Part shown: piece by piece, positions 10,561 to 22,242 of the stretch
How positions within the stretch are numbered: position 1 is the first letter of the stretch
Layout: every line of letters begins with the position of its first letter
Assembly: GCA_000310025.1 (NCBI GenBank)
Contig: FN649734.1
Location: 4,251,447 to 4,315,446 of the forward strand
Direction: 5' to 3'
From: Ectocarpus siliculosus
Taxonomy: Eukaryota > Sar > Phaeophyceae > Ectocarpales > Ectocarpaceae
DNA length: 64,000 bases
Notes under the pieces: generated by a model
Told to the model about the DNA's origin: nothing
Database searches by the model: none
Seen by the model: the letters and a program-made list of their open reading frames with translations, nothing else
Position numbers and translations under genes: made by a program

Positions 10561-11710
10561 ACCGGCGGCGGCCTCCTCGGCTTGGGCATGACCGGCTCCA
10601 CCCTCGGTCGCAGCCTGAACGGGGAGGAAGAAAGATTTTGAGTGGGGTGTGTTAGTGAGCTGTGGGTGTCAAAGAAACTACACGTCTCTCAAAGAAGGAA
10701 ACAAATCATCATCTACGCACATGTGTCTGCCGCTGCTGGATTTTCAGCTTCCGTAGCTGATGCTGCCGTTGCTGTATCTGCAGCTGCTGCTGTTGCCGCT
10801 GCGCTTCGTGCTTCCTCACGTGCGACACCTTCACTTGAAGCTCCTCTCCAAGCTGTTGCTGTAGCTGACGTCGTTGTTCCCGGTGCTGCTGCGCAAGAGC
10901 CATGTCCGCGGGTGCGGCGGGTGCGGCGGGAGCTGCTGCTGCTGCTGCGGGGGCAGATGCTCGGGGTTCGCCGTCGCTGGCGGCGTCGTCCTTCTCCTCC
11001 TGCTCCACTTGGGGCTCAGCACCACTGGAGCTGACCGCAGGCGGTGCGTTGCCCGCGGCAACCTGAACGGAGGGAGGGGGAGGTTTCAGGTGGCCAAATG
11101 TTTTGTGTCTCTTTAAGAAACTACAGCGACATATTTTAAGTATCAAACAATATAAGACAAAAAAACGTAGCATGGACATACCTGCTCTTGAGGTGGCTGG
11201 TGCTGCTCCTGACCACTCTGTCTCTTTCCCCACTCGACCGCAATGGCCTGCTGAACCCGAGCTTCGTCGCGACGGCAAGTTTCCTCGACAACTTCCAGCC
11301 ACATCCGGACGGACACGTCGGACGGGATAACACCGTTGTTCTTCATGGTCACCAAGGCCCTTTCGGTGTCCTCGGTGGGAGCGTGGAAGACTTCGCCTTT
11401 GGGAGAAACGGTCACCATCTGGCAGAGGTCGTACGACTTCTTCTTGTTCTGCAAAAAGTCTCTCTTGATCTTTTTTTTTAGATGATGCCAGGGATGAACT
11501 CCGGGAAGGACCTCGACTGAGAAAATAACGTGTCGGCGCAAGTTGTAGGCCGAAAATCCTGTACTCTGTGTAGTGCGTCGGGGTCGACAAAGTATAAATC
11601 CTGTGGACGTCATCATGTCAGACAGTCGGACGGCCTCCCGCGGTTCACCTGTTTTACCCACCGTTGCCGGCGTCGACGGCGGCTGCAGCAAAGTCTTGAG
11701 TAGAGTCCCT
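10024..11710 (-). CDS. Unrecognised multi-exon gene (3' part) with Gln-rich coiled region and Ala/Gly/Glu-rich repeats
   Basis: Four minus-strand exons join in frame: 11710-11182, 11062-10721, 10614-10347 and 10217-10024, where a TAA lies at 10026-10024. Their donors are GTATGT, GTGCGT and GTGTGT, each acceptor ends in CAG, and the phases agree at every junction (0, 0, 1). The first exon encodes a basic segment (LKKKIKRDFLQNKKK) and a moderately conserved-looking region ending near VVEETCRRDEARVQQ. The second encodes an Ala/Pro-rich stretch then a Gln/Arg-rich, probably coiled region (HREQRRQLQQQLGEEL). The third and fourth carry repeats such as GHAQAEEAAAGG and end in similar EARGQ segments. 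The 5' end is unresolved: the phase-2 acceptor at 11711 requires an upstream exon I could not identify. I recognise no family. Confidence 0.55.
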
Positions 11711-12129
11711 CTGCAAAAGGAAAGGATCGTCCTGGTCGTGAGAAAAAGGTACAGTACCGGCCCGCTCTTGAGAAAGCTGTCTACAAGAAAGTCAGGCTGA
11801 GATTTTCTAAAATTTAACAAAGTGCCCAGGCTGGGCGGCGAGTGCCACACTAAATCCTATACATTACATAAGAAAGTGTTATCCTCGACCTCAACTCAAC
11901 ACAAGAAAGTCAGGCTGGGCTCGATTTCTGGTTTTTCTTATGAGCGGGCCGGTACTGCTGTACTCGGATGGATCTTGCACTCTTTTTTCAAGTAAAAATT
12001 GGCTGTTCGGGGTGAAATTGCGAAATTCGCTCTCTGGCTGTATCTGTGCCATTTTTCTGCTGCTTCTACTGCTGCTGTGGTAATACTCTGCCGAGCACCC
12101 CAAACAAAGACCCGCGGCAACAATGCTTG

Positions 12130-12414
12130 CTATTTCAACGCCGTTGCGTTGGGGGGTTTTGGTGCCAAGTGCAAAACCCTGACGAAGCTCTGGAGCTGTC
12201 TTTGTCTGTTCGTGTAGCCGTCGTCCGGGCGGCCACAGTACATTTGCAGAAATTCATCAGCGGTCCCGAGTACGGTGGCTTCTACTATACGCTGCAAGCG
12301 TACTCCGCGAAAGAAGTCGAGGGCGCTTGGAGGCTCGGAAGCAGCACTCCTGAGGTCTTGACAGAGAGCGTAGCGCGAGTTCTGTATTTGTGGTTGGTTA
12401 ACCATGTCCCGCAC
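12130..12414 (-). other. Open frame with coding character on both strands
   Basis: The minus strand is open for 94 codons from an ATG at 12414 and could be an upstream exon of the gene ending at 10024, but no donor with the required phase was found. The plus strand is also open here for more than 100 codons and reads equally well. An ATG at 12404 on the plus strand runs ten codons to a good donor CAG|GTAATT (12433/12434), so it could begin the plus-strand gene that follows. I cannot choose between the strands. Confidence 0.25.
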
Positions 12415-12667
12415 TAAACTTGTGTTCCGCGCAGGTAATTCTCAATTTCGACAAACGGAGTCGGGTGCCAAAGCCCAAGAGCTTTGCCCACACTAAGCGG
12501 GGGCTGTTTCCCAGTACGAAGGGGGCACGGAAAAAGCCTCATGAACCCTTGTGCAAGGAGAAAGAGTGGCGGTTTGGGTTAGATGATCGCACGCCACTTC
12601 GGGGTGAGTGGCAGGACTTCCTGAAGAACCGTCAGCACCGTGATGGCGTTTTTTCTGTTTATGCCAG

Positions 12668-14244
12668 TACATTCGTGGGGAGTTCGAAAGCACCCGCGCC
12701 AAAAAGTCCAACAACACGGCTATGACGTGGTCGGAGCATTGTCTGGAAAACTTAAGGTTGCGGATCGACGGTGAGCCCATCCTATCCCAAGATTTTTTGG
12801 AGACAACGAATTTTAAGTCGTGGCACAACGACAAAGACGGTTTGGTAATTGGTGACGAGGGGAACGGTATAGGGGAAGGCGAACTCCAGGCACTACACCT
12901 CGCCTACCTGGTCAGTCAACAACAGAGGCCGCTGACGGGGGAGGGTGACGGTAGTAGCTCCAAGATCAACCAGCAGGGGCAAGGGGGAATACCACCCGTT
13001 CGGGTGGAGGTAGTATCTGTCGACACGGACGTTTGGGTAGCGGCCCTTCTCGCGTATGCCCTTTACCCGTACATTCGAAGAGTTCGAGTGATCGTGTGAC
13101 AACAAAGCGGGTTGAATGATCAAATCCCCGTTAACTGCATCGACGTACTTAACCTTTTCGAGGCCCTGACCAAAATGGGGAATCGGCCGCATTCGTTCAC
13201 CGGTTTGCAGAGGTGCCTGCCGGTGATTGCATCATACTTCATGCTCAACGGCACTGACTTTACTCCTACGTTTTTTGGCTTGACTCTTTTTTCATGTTCC
13301 AGTCATACTTCGAGTTAGCGAAGAATCCCGAAAACCACCAACTTGTCAAGGCCCTGGGCAGCGAAATAGTAGAGGATGGGGTGGTCACCGACTTACATTT
13401 GGAGAGGCAAGAATTGGTTAACTTTGTTGCGCTTGCGTACTTCGTCAAGAACAAAAGTTTGTTGGCTAACGCTTTACCAGGGCATGAAGTCAAGGGAGAT
13501 AAACGGGGAGGGGAGGTTGATGATACGAGGCAGTGGGTCCAAGCGATTCAGGAGCGAACTGATGAAAAATGGTACGGTGCGGGGAACCTCAGCAAAGCCG
13601 CCCCGAACTACGATGCCACCGAGCTTTGCGTTCTCCGGATGTCGTGGTTGGTTAAATACTGGCTTTCCGTTGTGCCGAGTGGTTCTCTAGGTTCGGACGT
13701 CTCCGCCAGGTACCCCATTCAAGTTCCCAAATGGGACGGGATGGGGTACATCGAGAATATGGAGGTTGACGGTGGTTGTATGATATTGATGCGCAGGTTC
13801 CCTAAGTTAACTATATGGCCGGGTGGATTTGAAACGGTGAGGTGCACGTGTTCATCTGGGAAGAGGAAGCAAGGGGGTCAATGCACAAGCTGCGTGTGCA
13901 TCACTAAAGCTCTTGGCCAGTGCTCAGAGTTGTGCAAGTGCAAGCTTACATGCCGCGAGGAAGAGACGGAAGAAAGTGAGATGCAGGAAGATCGTTCAGC
14001 TGAGGGAGGGCTAGTGGACATGGATGGAGATAGTGACAGCGACAGCGACGAGGAACAGTTGCCGGGTATGTTTGATTCTTCGACCAGGGACGCCGAGTCG
14101 GGTTTGAGTGGAGGCGTGGTTTCAGGTAGTTTTATGGAGGACGACGTTGAAGAGTACGAGCAGATAGAGGGAAACGCGTGGCGGCATCATGAAGGACAAC
14201 AGTTGAATCTTGTGAGTCCTGGGAGTATTGAAAGGTCAATTTAA
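12668..14244 (+). pseudogene. Broken PIN/FEN-like nuclease gene with a C-terminal cysteine cluster, probably transposon-related
   Basis: Coding runs in one frame from an acceptor-like CAG at 12665-12667 through VSVDTDVWVAALLAY to an in-frame TGA at 13097-13099. It resumes in the same frame to NGTDFTPTFFGLT, then must shift by one near the T run at 13280-13290 to continue in the 316-codon frame ending at 14244. The acidic DTDVW and GTDFTPTFFG segments resemble metal-binding motifs of XPG/FEN-type PIN nucleases. The C-terminus has a cluster of nine cysteines (CTC, CTSCVC, CSELCKCKLTC) resembling tesmin/CXC-type zinc-binding modules, then a long acidic tail. Proteins joining these two parts occur in animal and protist transposon-rich sequence; that link is from memory and unchecked. 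Stop plus frameshift suggest decay, though unrecognised introns could explain some breaks. Confidence 0.45.
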
Positions 14245-14787
14245 GACATCGATTTGTTGTTCATGTGCCGGTGAGCGAAACGTTTGTGGGGGCTTGCATG
14301 AGCACACGTTCGAGAATACGCCATGAATGGTGGCCCACGTGCTGGCAGTGGCCTTGACTTCAAGGATTAATGAAATCGACCTCAGTTTTTTTAGTTAGGC
14401 AATACACACGCTCAAGAGCAATCCCGGGTTCATGCCGCGACAACAACACACACAACAACAAAAACACGCACCTTAGTGCAATCAAAATAAAAACTTGACA
14501 CCACTCAATACGTGCACGCGATACGGCCACACACAGACGTTTGCTTGTTTGCGTAGAGCACGCCCCGAAAACATGCCAACTTCGATCGGGGCATACTCGT
14601 GTCGCATCCCCGAAATAGATGTCTTCACACACATAAATATAACTTCAGTATATCTACTCCCACAACCAATATTTCTGGAAGAAGTTTTGCGGGGACGTGA
14701 CGCCTTGCATATGTCCCAACCCAGCTTAACTATTTCGCAAGCCAAACTTGCACATCCGACCATACTGCCCTCGAAACTGCAGCCGTG
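14245..14787. other. Spacer between two broken genes
   Basis: A minus-strand open frame (14482-14763) continues just beyond the stop of the methyltransferase-like pseudogene and may be its decayed 3' part. Otherwise nothing is supported. Confidence 0.35.
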
Positions 14788-16321
14788 CTATTCAGGACAG
14801 AAAACAAGCCTCGTCCCGTTGCCGCAACTCATTTCCTGAGTACCACACACCCAGAATTCGCCCATCTTCGCATTATTCGCATGCGTGTATTTGACTCTGG
14901 GTAGAAACACACACACAGACGTGGGGTTCGTTTGCAGCCAACCACCCCGTTCGGCGTAAGGTTCCAGGAAAGAAATGGGCATTTTGAACGCCACGCATTT
15001 GTCGCCAACGACATAGCGGCCTTGACAAAAGTCAGAGCCCTGCTGTACGGAGGGCTCGTGACACTCAGGCCTTTTCCCGGAGTAAGCTGCGAGAAAGTCT
15101 TCCGAGAATGACTCCAAGCTTGCGTCAAGGTTGGTATCCGCTGGACGCCTGTCATCGAGAACAACAGCAAAAAACATTTCAGCGATCGCGCACATGATCC
15201 GGAAAAACAAAACATGCGCCAGCATGTTGCCGTTTCGCCAAACGTGTGAGACGCTCCCTCTTCAACAAAGACACCCCCTGGATTTACAATAGCAACGCCT
15301 ATGTTCGAGAAGGATGCCCCCGATGCATGCTATAAGGAGCGTGGCCCGGGCCTGTCAAAGGGCACACGACCTTGTGCGGTTGAGGCCATGCAGTCTTGTC
15401 TGTCAAACGTAGATTTACCCTTGCAAGGCACTTGGTACATATGGCAACAGCCAAAACCAAAAACCAAGTCATGAAACTTCTAGCCCCTGAGCAACGGTTA
15501 TTACCGTCGGGGGAGAAGAACAACCCGCAGCAAACTCACACAAAAGAGAGGGGCGAAATTTCATATCCATGAAAAACCCGTGGCATTCGCTTTGTATTGC
15601 TCGGTACCTGCGGCACAACGTGATGTTCACGTGCCATGTCGGGCCTGAACAGAACCGTCCATCATTGCAGTATGATTTTCACATTTGAACTGCTGCCGGG
15701 AGGTCCTTCGTCGGCTGCCCCCTGTGTTCCCTTGCACTATTATCTGACCATCTATGTGCAAGGAATTTTTCCTGCTGCTGGATACGTTCAAGCAAACTCA
15801 CACAAGTACAACGCTCTTACCCCGAGCTCACGTCGTTCGTGAGTATCTCGCACGTGGATCGAAGACGGGTCGCGACGGCGTCCGTGGGCCCACCGCACAT
15901 GTCCAAAACGCATCCCGTGATATCCACAGCACCCAGCAAAGCATCCACCCCCTCAGGCGAAGTGCAGTACCTATCAAGCCATCGACGCCTCAAGTGCGTT
16001 TGTGATTCAGGAGCAGTCCTCCACACCTTGGCATGGCGAGGCGTCCGAGCTGCCTTGCGCGCTCGCCGGTCTCTAACTCCGGTCCTTGTTAGCCCTTTGC
16101 TCGTGCTTTTTGTACAGCTGCAACAAGCAAGCAGGACTTTTACACAGTACGAGGGCGCTGATGCCTACATTCCCCTCACCCAAGGACGGAAATTGGTTTG
16201 CGATGCCGACCTCCTCTACGAAAGCCCGGACTTGGTTGCTGGTCCTTGGCCGCATGTGTCGGAAACCAGTAGCTTCTCCTTCGCGGAGGCATGCGGTACA
16301 ACGGGTCCCAGTTGCCGACAT
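14788..16321 (-). pseudogene. Decayed DNA methyltransferase-like gene with a zinc-binding N-terminal part
   Basis: Reading on the minus strand, 16321-16073 encodes a segment with CTACLREGEATGFRH and a later CKSPAC, a possible zinc site. A one-base shift leads into 16072-15821, which contains [17 protein letters not shown], like the SAM-binding motif I of DNA methyltransferases. A splice (donor GTAAGA at 15820, acceptor ending at 15149, 672 bp, phase 2) joins TNDVSSG to RPADTNLDAS. The catalytic-type motif TSPPY (15059-15045) lies in another frame, flanked by two compensating shifts, after which MPISFLEPYAERGGWLQTNP resumes in the first frame. An SPPY motif is typical of amino-methyltransferases acting on adenine or cytosine N4. 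DIRS-type retroelements can carry such a domain, so this may be a retroelement remnant. At least three frameshifts argue against activity. Confidence 0.6.
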
Positions 16322-16429
16322 AGGAATACAACCTGTTCAGAATCGGTAAACATAAAACCGAGAGTGGTTAGACAAAATCAGGAATGTTTTGAAGAGTGGC
16401 AAGGACTGCAGCTCATCATTTCATAGCTG

Positions 16430-17478
16430 TTGCGGCCGCAGCGGCAGCACAGACTCACGGGCGGCCGTAGCCACTGCGGGGTGATTGAGGAAGTTCCGCC
16501 GCGTTTTGAGGCACCGGCGCGCGAAGGTCTGTTTCGGCTTTCACAAAGCTGGTCCAAAATTCTAGAATCAATATATCAGGTCTATGCTTATCAATCACTC
16601 CAATCTCCGAGCGCTGTTCCATTTGGTCAACATCACGGGGGGTGAACCTGTCGTCAAAGTTCGCCTCCCAGAGCGGCGGAACAGCGGTGCGTAAAACAGG
16701 CCGCCAGACGGCTTCAGGTCAACGACTCGGTTTTCTCCCACCCAAGGAAACCTATATCATACAAAATGACCATCACATGTGCTATGTGACGTTATTGAAC
16801 TTGTGGCCCAGTTTTGTCTCCGATTTCCCCCTGAGTGTTGAGTACTGGCGTGCTGAAAAAGCAGTGTAGACGAGGGTGAGCCCCATGCACGCAGAGGGGG
16901 CTCCGCAGAAGTATTTTTTTTGCGCATATTTTATCCATATTTTATTGTTTGCCCTGTTGCCTATGGGAGCAACACGTGTCCGTCCCCCGCAGCCGTCCCT
17001 CTCCCCTCCCCGCTATCCGCGAGAGCCTCTGCTTCCTGGCCTGCTGCTGTTGGTTGCTGCGTGGCTGCTCCTCCTCCAGCTGCCTCGACGGTCGATGTTG
17101 TTGTTTGTGGTGAGCCACGTTGCTGGCAGCTGGATTGGTTGGTGATGACAGAGAGACGTGTGCTACCCGCTGTTGTTGCCGTAGCGCCTTTGTTTTAGAG
17201 TTCGCTCGCCGACCACGGTTGCCTCGTCTGAATTTCCAATCGATGCATGCTAAACGCGAAACTGCACCGTGCCGCAGCCGGTGGTTGCAGCGAGCTGTAG
17301 ACTCTTGCCATGCGAACATCTTCAGCTACGCTGCCTGGTTTCCAGCCATATCCGGAGAAAAGGAAGGTTACAAGCAGGCTTCAACTTCAGGGCCCCCAGA
17401 ACAGGGATTTTGACGCTGGCTCTTTTCTCATACTTTAATCCAACATAAGAAAGAAAACAACCTTCCCGCAGGAGGTAC
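16430..17478. other. Stretch without a supported gene
   Basis: A roughly 150-bp segment around 16990-17130 (CCCTCTCCCCTCCCCGCTATCCGC followed by GCCTGCT-rich sequence) recurs in diverged form around 20690-20840, indicating an interspersed repeat. No gene could be supported. Confidence 0.4.
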
Positions 17479-17750
17479 CTGGTAATTAGTACTGTTATCA
17501 GTAGAGGGCACCATGAAGAGGCGTCGTGCGTGCTGGCACGTTCAGGTTTGCTACTGGAGCTGAAATATCGAAGGTCGCAGCAACCTCTGAAAACAGTCCG
17601 AAATCTGCGTCGGAACCAAGCGGTATCCAACATTTGTCACAGCCGTGCACACCGCCACGGACCGTAAACCCCTCAACGGAGGGTTGTCCGCAGTAGCTCG
17701 TGCGAAGCCTCTTCATGGTGTCCTCTACTGATAACAGTACTAATTACCAG
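17479..17750. mobile_element. MITE-like element with about 55-bp terminal inverted repeats
   Basis: The 272-bp element begins CTGGTAATTAGTACTG and ends with its reverse complement. The inverted repeats continue inward through TTATCAGTAGAGG and ATGAAGAGGC with only a few mismatches over about 55 bp. GTAC flanks both sides (17475-17478 and 17751-17754), either a 4-bp target-site duplication or an extension of the palindromic termini. There is no room for a transposase, so it would be mobilised in trans. Confidence 0.75.
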
Positions 17751-18097
17751 GTACATGTCAACACAGACCTATTTGAACGCCTGCCGTTTTGGCTCTTTTG
17801 ACTTGAAAGTACGATAGGGCGAGTTTTATCTTGATTTCAAGGGGGGGGTGCGGAGGTAGACGCGTGAAATGTATGTTTTTAGCAGCCTCTACTGTCGCCC
17901 TGTGCGGGATTCAACGATTTTCGTTTTTTGCGATGCCTTCCAACTGGTCTTGTGTGTCTGTTGTACAGTTTCTGGTGCTCTTGCGTATGTCTTTAAAATT
18001 AGTCAACATCGAACTTGCTGTTCTGGGGGGCCTTCGCCCCTTTTCCCTTGCTGTTTGTTTTCAAAAGGCGAAACCTCCACTTGACGGCTACCACCGT

Positions 18098-18180
18098 TTT
18101 TTTTTGTCATCACATGAAACCAGTGCTCACAGCATTTCTGCCGTTATGAGCTCCGACCCGTGGTCACACAGGACGGTTCC
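18098..18180 (-). repeat. 3' fragment of the tRNA-headed SINE
   Basis: A T run followed by GTGCTCACAGCA, then CCGTGGTCACACAG, matches the poly-A-proximal end of the SINE in reverse complement. Only about 80 bp remain. Confidence 0.5.
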
Positions 18181-19736
18181 TCAAACTTTTTTCGGAAGAA
18201 AACCAAAGAGACGGGCGCGCGCCATTGGTTTTTAACACAAGCGACAGCAGTAGAAGGTATGAAACATCTGATCTCGCCACGTGACAAACAGCGCGGGAGA
18301 ACGGCAGCAGCTGCTAGAGGCAAGTGTCGTCAGTGCATTCACGTAAGTGCGCCAATGGTTTGATTGTCTTGCGAAGTGTTGCCCCCAGGCTACCTTGCTC
18401 GCACAACCCCTCGGCACGTAGCAGCAGCAGCAAAATGGTAGATCCCAGGCAAACCATACCAGCAATGCGACCGATCATGCACCGTGTACTACTGCCACAC
18501 AAAAGATAACAGACCGTGGCCTACATGTATGTAGAGTCCACCGCGTTTCACGACAACAGAGGAGACCTTATACTAAATATTTCTTTACAACTAACTACTG
18601 CTGTGCTAAAAACAACGAAGCATTTACACTGCTGTGCTTCTGTTGTGTTTACAAATGAACTTGACCCTTTTGGGTCTACAGGCGTCCTGACAGATCATTG
18701 ATTGATCATTTGTACATGCTGGTGTTGTGACATGCCATGGAGTTGCCGTCCTGTATCCCTCCACCCCAGGTGTTGGCAAGTCAATAGGTAGGTGTGTCTA
18801 AATTATTCGCATCGACCGGGTTCCCGGTGACCAATGAAAGACTTTAGTGCCAGCGGGTATATATCAAGGTCCCTGGAACGGCCAAAATTCGAAAAATGCA
18901 CACTGCTCTAAATGGAAATGCCACCATGAATCTCTCCCCATATCCTTTCACAGAGACACACATCAATAACTCCACATACATACATGCCTTCGCCCGAATC
19001 TAGCAAGCAACGCAAAGACAGGAGGACAGCAAAAAGGAGCACTTCAAGCCCAACCAGGCCAGGCTATCGTGGTATGCTGCATATCCTCCAAATTTGAATA
19101 TCGTACACTCCCAAGATCCAGCAGTCATCATGTCAGCAGCTTTACTACACAGCAGCAGCAGCAGTGTATGTAGCCGAGTCCAACATACAGCAGTACTGTA
19201 GTAACACATACACTATCATCATAGCCCCACACATACCCTCGCCCGAACCTAGAGAGCCACTGATGCAAAGATAGGTGTGTGCTGGTGTGCTTGCGTGCTT
19301 GTGGAATTGTGGGAAAATCACAGGAGCTGTAGTGAGCCGGCAGGGCTCACATCGGGGAGGGAACACAGAAGTACAGAAGTACAAGAACCAGCTATGGGTC
19401 TACAAGCCCTCTCACTGATCATTTTCACTGATCATTTGAATATACTGAAAATAGAGTAGTTTGGGCGGCTTGACGACTGATCTTGTCGAGGTGTACAAGC
19501 CTAGCCTGCCCTAGCGGCCGCACCGCGGCCACGCATCAATCCTTCATGACCCTGTCTGTGCCCACCGTCCTGTCGCGGGCAGCCCTCATGGCCTATGGGT
19601 GGAGATAGCTGTTGCGTCTACAGAAGTACGCTCGTCTCTTTCTGCTGTGCTTCTGTCTCTCTCCCCGCACTCTTTCCTCCTTTTCCTTTTTTTTTGCCGC
19701 AAAAAAAATAAAGAGCTAGACCCAAAGGGGTTAATC
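18181..19736. other. Stretch without a supported gene
   Basis: I see no coding region, RNA gene or shared repeat that I can support. Confidence 0.4.
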
Positions 19737-19778
19737 GAACACACGTGTGTGTGTGTGTGTTTGTGTGTGTGTGTTTTC
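19737..19778. repeat. (GT)n microsatellite
   Basis: Alternating GT units with one TTT interruption. Confidence 0.9.
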
Positions 19779-20188
19779 GTCCTATACAAAGGTGACAGTC
19801 CACCCAGTTTCAGTGATGAGACGTGTACTACATTTTTCAGTGCATGGAAAGGATTACATTTTTCAGTGTATTTTTTCGTAGAACTACGATCTTCCAGGGT
19901 TACACAGGAGGGGGTAAATACCAGGGCTTTTTTCTTCTTTTTATTTTATTTTCATTCCCCGCTTTCCTCCAACGGTGCGTGCTGAATGTACATGTTATCG
20001 CGAGAAGGGTCCAACTGTTCCTTTCCCTCGTTAACGGTGCTAACGTCAAAGTTTGGTCTCCACGAGAGCTCTTCAGCTATAATTCGCTTTCATCCGCAAA
20101 TTTGTACATTTTTCACCCCATGAGGGATTCGGACTCACGACCTTGAGACTAGCGAAATCGAGGTCCTCACTACACCACCGGGGCGACC
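19770..20188 (-). mobile_element. SINE-like element sharing the tRNA head but with another body, copy 1
   Basis: On the minus strand it begins GGTCGCCCCGGTGGTGTAGTG, almost the same head as the SINE at 3178. It has an A-box-like TGGTGTAGTGAGG and B-box-like GAGTCCGAATCCC, then runs about 340 bp into a different body. The whole block is repeated in the same orientation at 25202-25629. No poly-A tail was recognised. Confidence 0.65.
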
Positions 20189-21054
20189 GGCGTACAACCG
20201 GACATTCTTACCACACATGTTCATTTTTAAGCTTCTGTTGCTGGTGTGCGCACTTTTGCATCTCACACACCTGTGTCTTTTTGTCACTGTGTGTAAAAAT
20301 GTACCTGTAACATGCACCTGTACACCCTTATTCCCTTGCTCGTTTTTAAAAGGGGAAAGATCCAACCAACGGCTACCCCCGTTGTTTTTTTTATTCAAAA
20401 GGAAAAATGTCGACTCTACGCGCACAAAAATCTCCTTGAAAACGCCGAAAGGGAGTCATGCTCGCCACACTACCAAGCACCGAAGAACGGTTTTTGTCGC
20501 CGTGCGTTAGTTAGTTTGCACACGACCGTCATCATCATCAAACGGTTCTTCCGTCAACGAAGATCCACGGCAGGCGATGCGTGCTTGCGGATGCTAATGG
20601 TGCGCAGGCAAAAAGCTTGGTTCAACCCACCCATCTAACTTTCCACACAACACACGCTATTCCTCCCCTTCGCCTCACAGCGTTTCCCTCTCCCCTCCCC
20701 GCTATCCGCTGTCTCTTCTACTTCCTAGCCTGCTAGTGCTGTAGCGTGCTTCGTGGCGGCGTCTTCTCGTGCTGCCTGGCTGTCGCCGCGAGGTTCGACG
20801 GTGGTGGCGCGGTTGCTTTTTCCGCCGGAGACATTATTGCTTGTTTTAGTCTATTATAGTGGTTCTTCCAGCAGTTTGCTCGCGTCTCAAAAAGTTGTGT
20901 CACCTTCCGCTTTCGAGATACCATGAAGTTCGCGTAAGAGCTTTCGCCAAGCACCAGGGGTAACACTGCTGTTGTTGCTGTAACATCGCGCCAGGTTCGG
21001 GGGTGTGAAGCTCGCCTGTTTCAATGTGGAAAGCACTCTGGCCTGCTCTAGCAG

Positions 21055-21450
21055 CGGTCAAGTGTTTTTGCGTCAAGCATTCGATTGATCACTGTACACG
21101 CAAAGGCTCAACACAGGCTTGCCTGCTCTCGTTCCTGTGCCTTTGTTGGCGTTAACATAGTAATGAGCGCTCTTGCGCCCTGTTGCCCCCACCGTAGTAG
21201 CGTGTTTGCGGTAAATACCTGCGACGTCTACCCGATGTTCCTTCCACAACTTGTACATGTTATTCCGAGATGTGCATTAGCCACTCTCTCCCGTTTCTGT
21301 TCCCCTCCCCGCACCTGCTGTGCGGTTTTGTAGGATTTACCTTTGGAAAGGAGCCACCCAGGACGTGTCCCGCCCCTTTCTATTTTTTTTGCCCCTCCGC
21401 GGACATTGTTGTCTTTGTCCCCCACCCACCCAACCCATTCTCCACGAAAC
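21055..21450. repeat. Diverged 400-bp repeat, unit 1
   Basis: Landmarks TTTGCGTCA, ATTCGATTGATCA, CAACACAGGCTTGCCTGCT, GAGCGCTCTTG and CACCTGCTGTGCGGT occur in the same order at 22243-22630. The two units are about 1.2 kb apart and substantially diverged. No coding function is evident. Confidence 0.6.
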
Positions 21451-22242
21451 ACTGACTGCTTGCTCCCGTCGTTGCGCTGTGACCTTATCCCACCCGCAAC
21501 AAATCGCCACAAACCCTCGGTGGTACGACTGCTGTGCTCAAAGGTGAGGGTTGTCAAAAGCGTACAGAGATGCATGCAATCTCGTGTTTTTTGTGTGTTT
21601 CTGGCGTCTTCAATGATTGAATCATTCGAAGGGCTGGTAAAATTTGGTGGTGGTAAAATCAGAGTCACGCTACAAGTGGTTGACAGCTTCCGAAGTACAT
21701 GCGGCATGGTGTTGAAATGATAAGAAATTAACAAACGGTGAGTGTCGAAAAGAAACGAGCTGATCTTTCGGAAGAGCAACCTTTCTGCTTGACAGGGAGG
21801 GGTCATCTCCGAAGAGTAGGGTATCGACGATGCCAACAGGATATGCTCCAAGTAATTCTTCGATAGTATTTGATCGTGTATTCCCGATAGCTTGAATGAT
21901 TTTCGACATGTGTTTACCGTTCTCCGGAATTCGAGTGTCCGCTGCCTTGAGCACTTGATCGCTGCGGGCAGAAGAAGGGCATCTCGATAGAGACCTTGTT
22001 TCGAGCGACCTATTTTTACCCCTTTGGCGAGATGTACCGTCTCGAAACAGTTTGTTTTTTTTCCCTATTCAACTTTTGCCCTGTGCTTTTGTACTCGATT
22101 TGCCAAGACGTGGTCTCATTTTCCTCCACTACGGGTCCTTCTCACGACGCAACCAAAAAGACCCACCACGATCTTTTTGTGATGTTGCCACTACATATGG
22201 CGGCGACGCCTTTGTTGAAGTGTGGTTGAAAACAGACGCTAG

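Noticed and set aside
10709..11590. Single 293-codon minus-strand frame taken as one exon
   Set aside because: Only its second half (11062-10721) is coding; the first half is the intron and a shadow of the exon 11710-11182, which uses another frame and splices in phase.
20640..20966. Gene on the minus strand near the CCCTCTCCCCTCCCC segment
   Set aside because: The segment is a diverged repeat of 16990-17130, and no splice-consistent coding unit was found.
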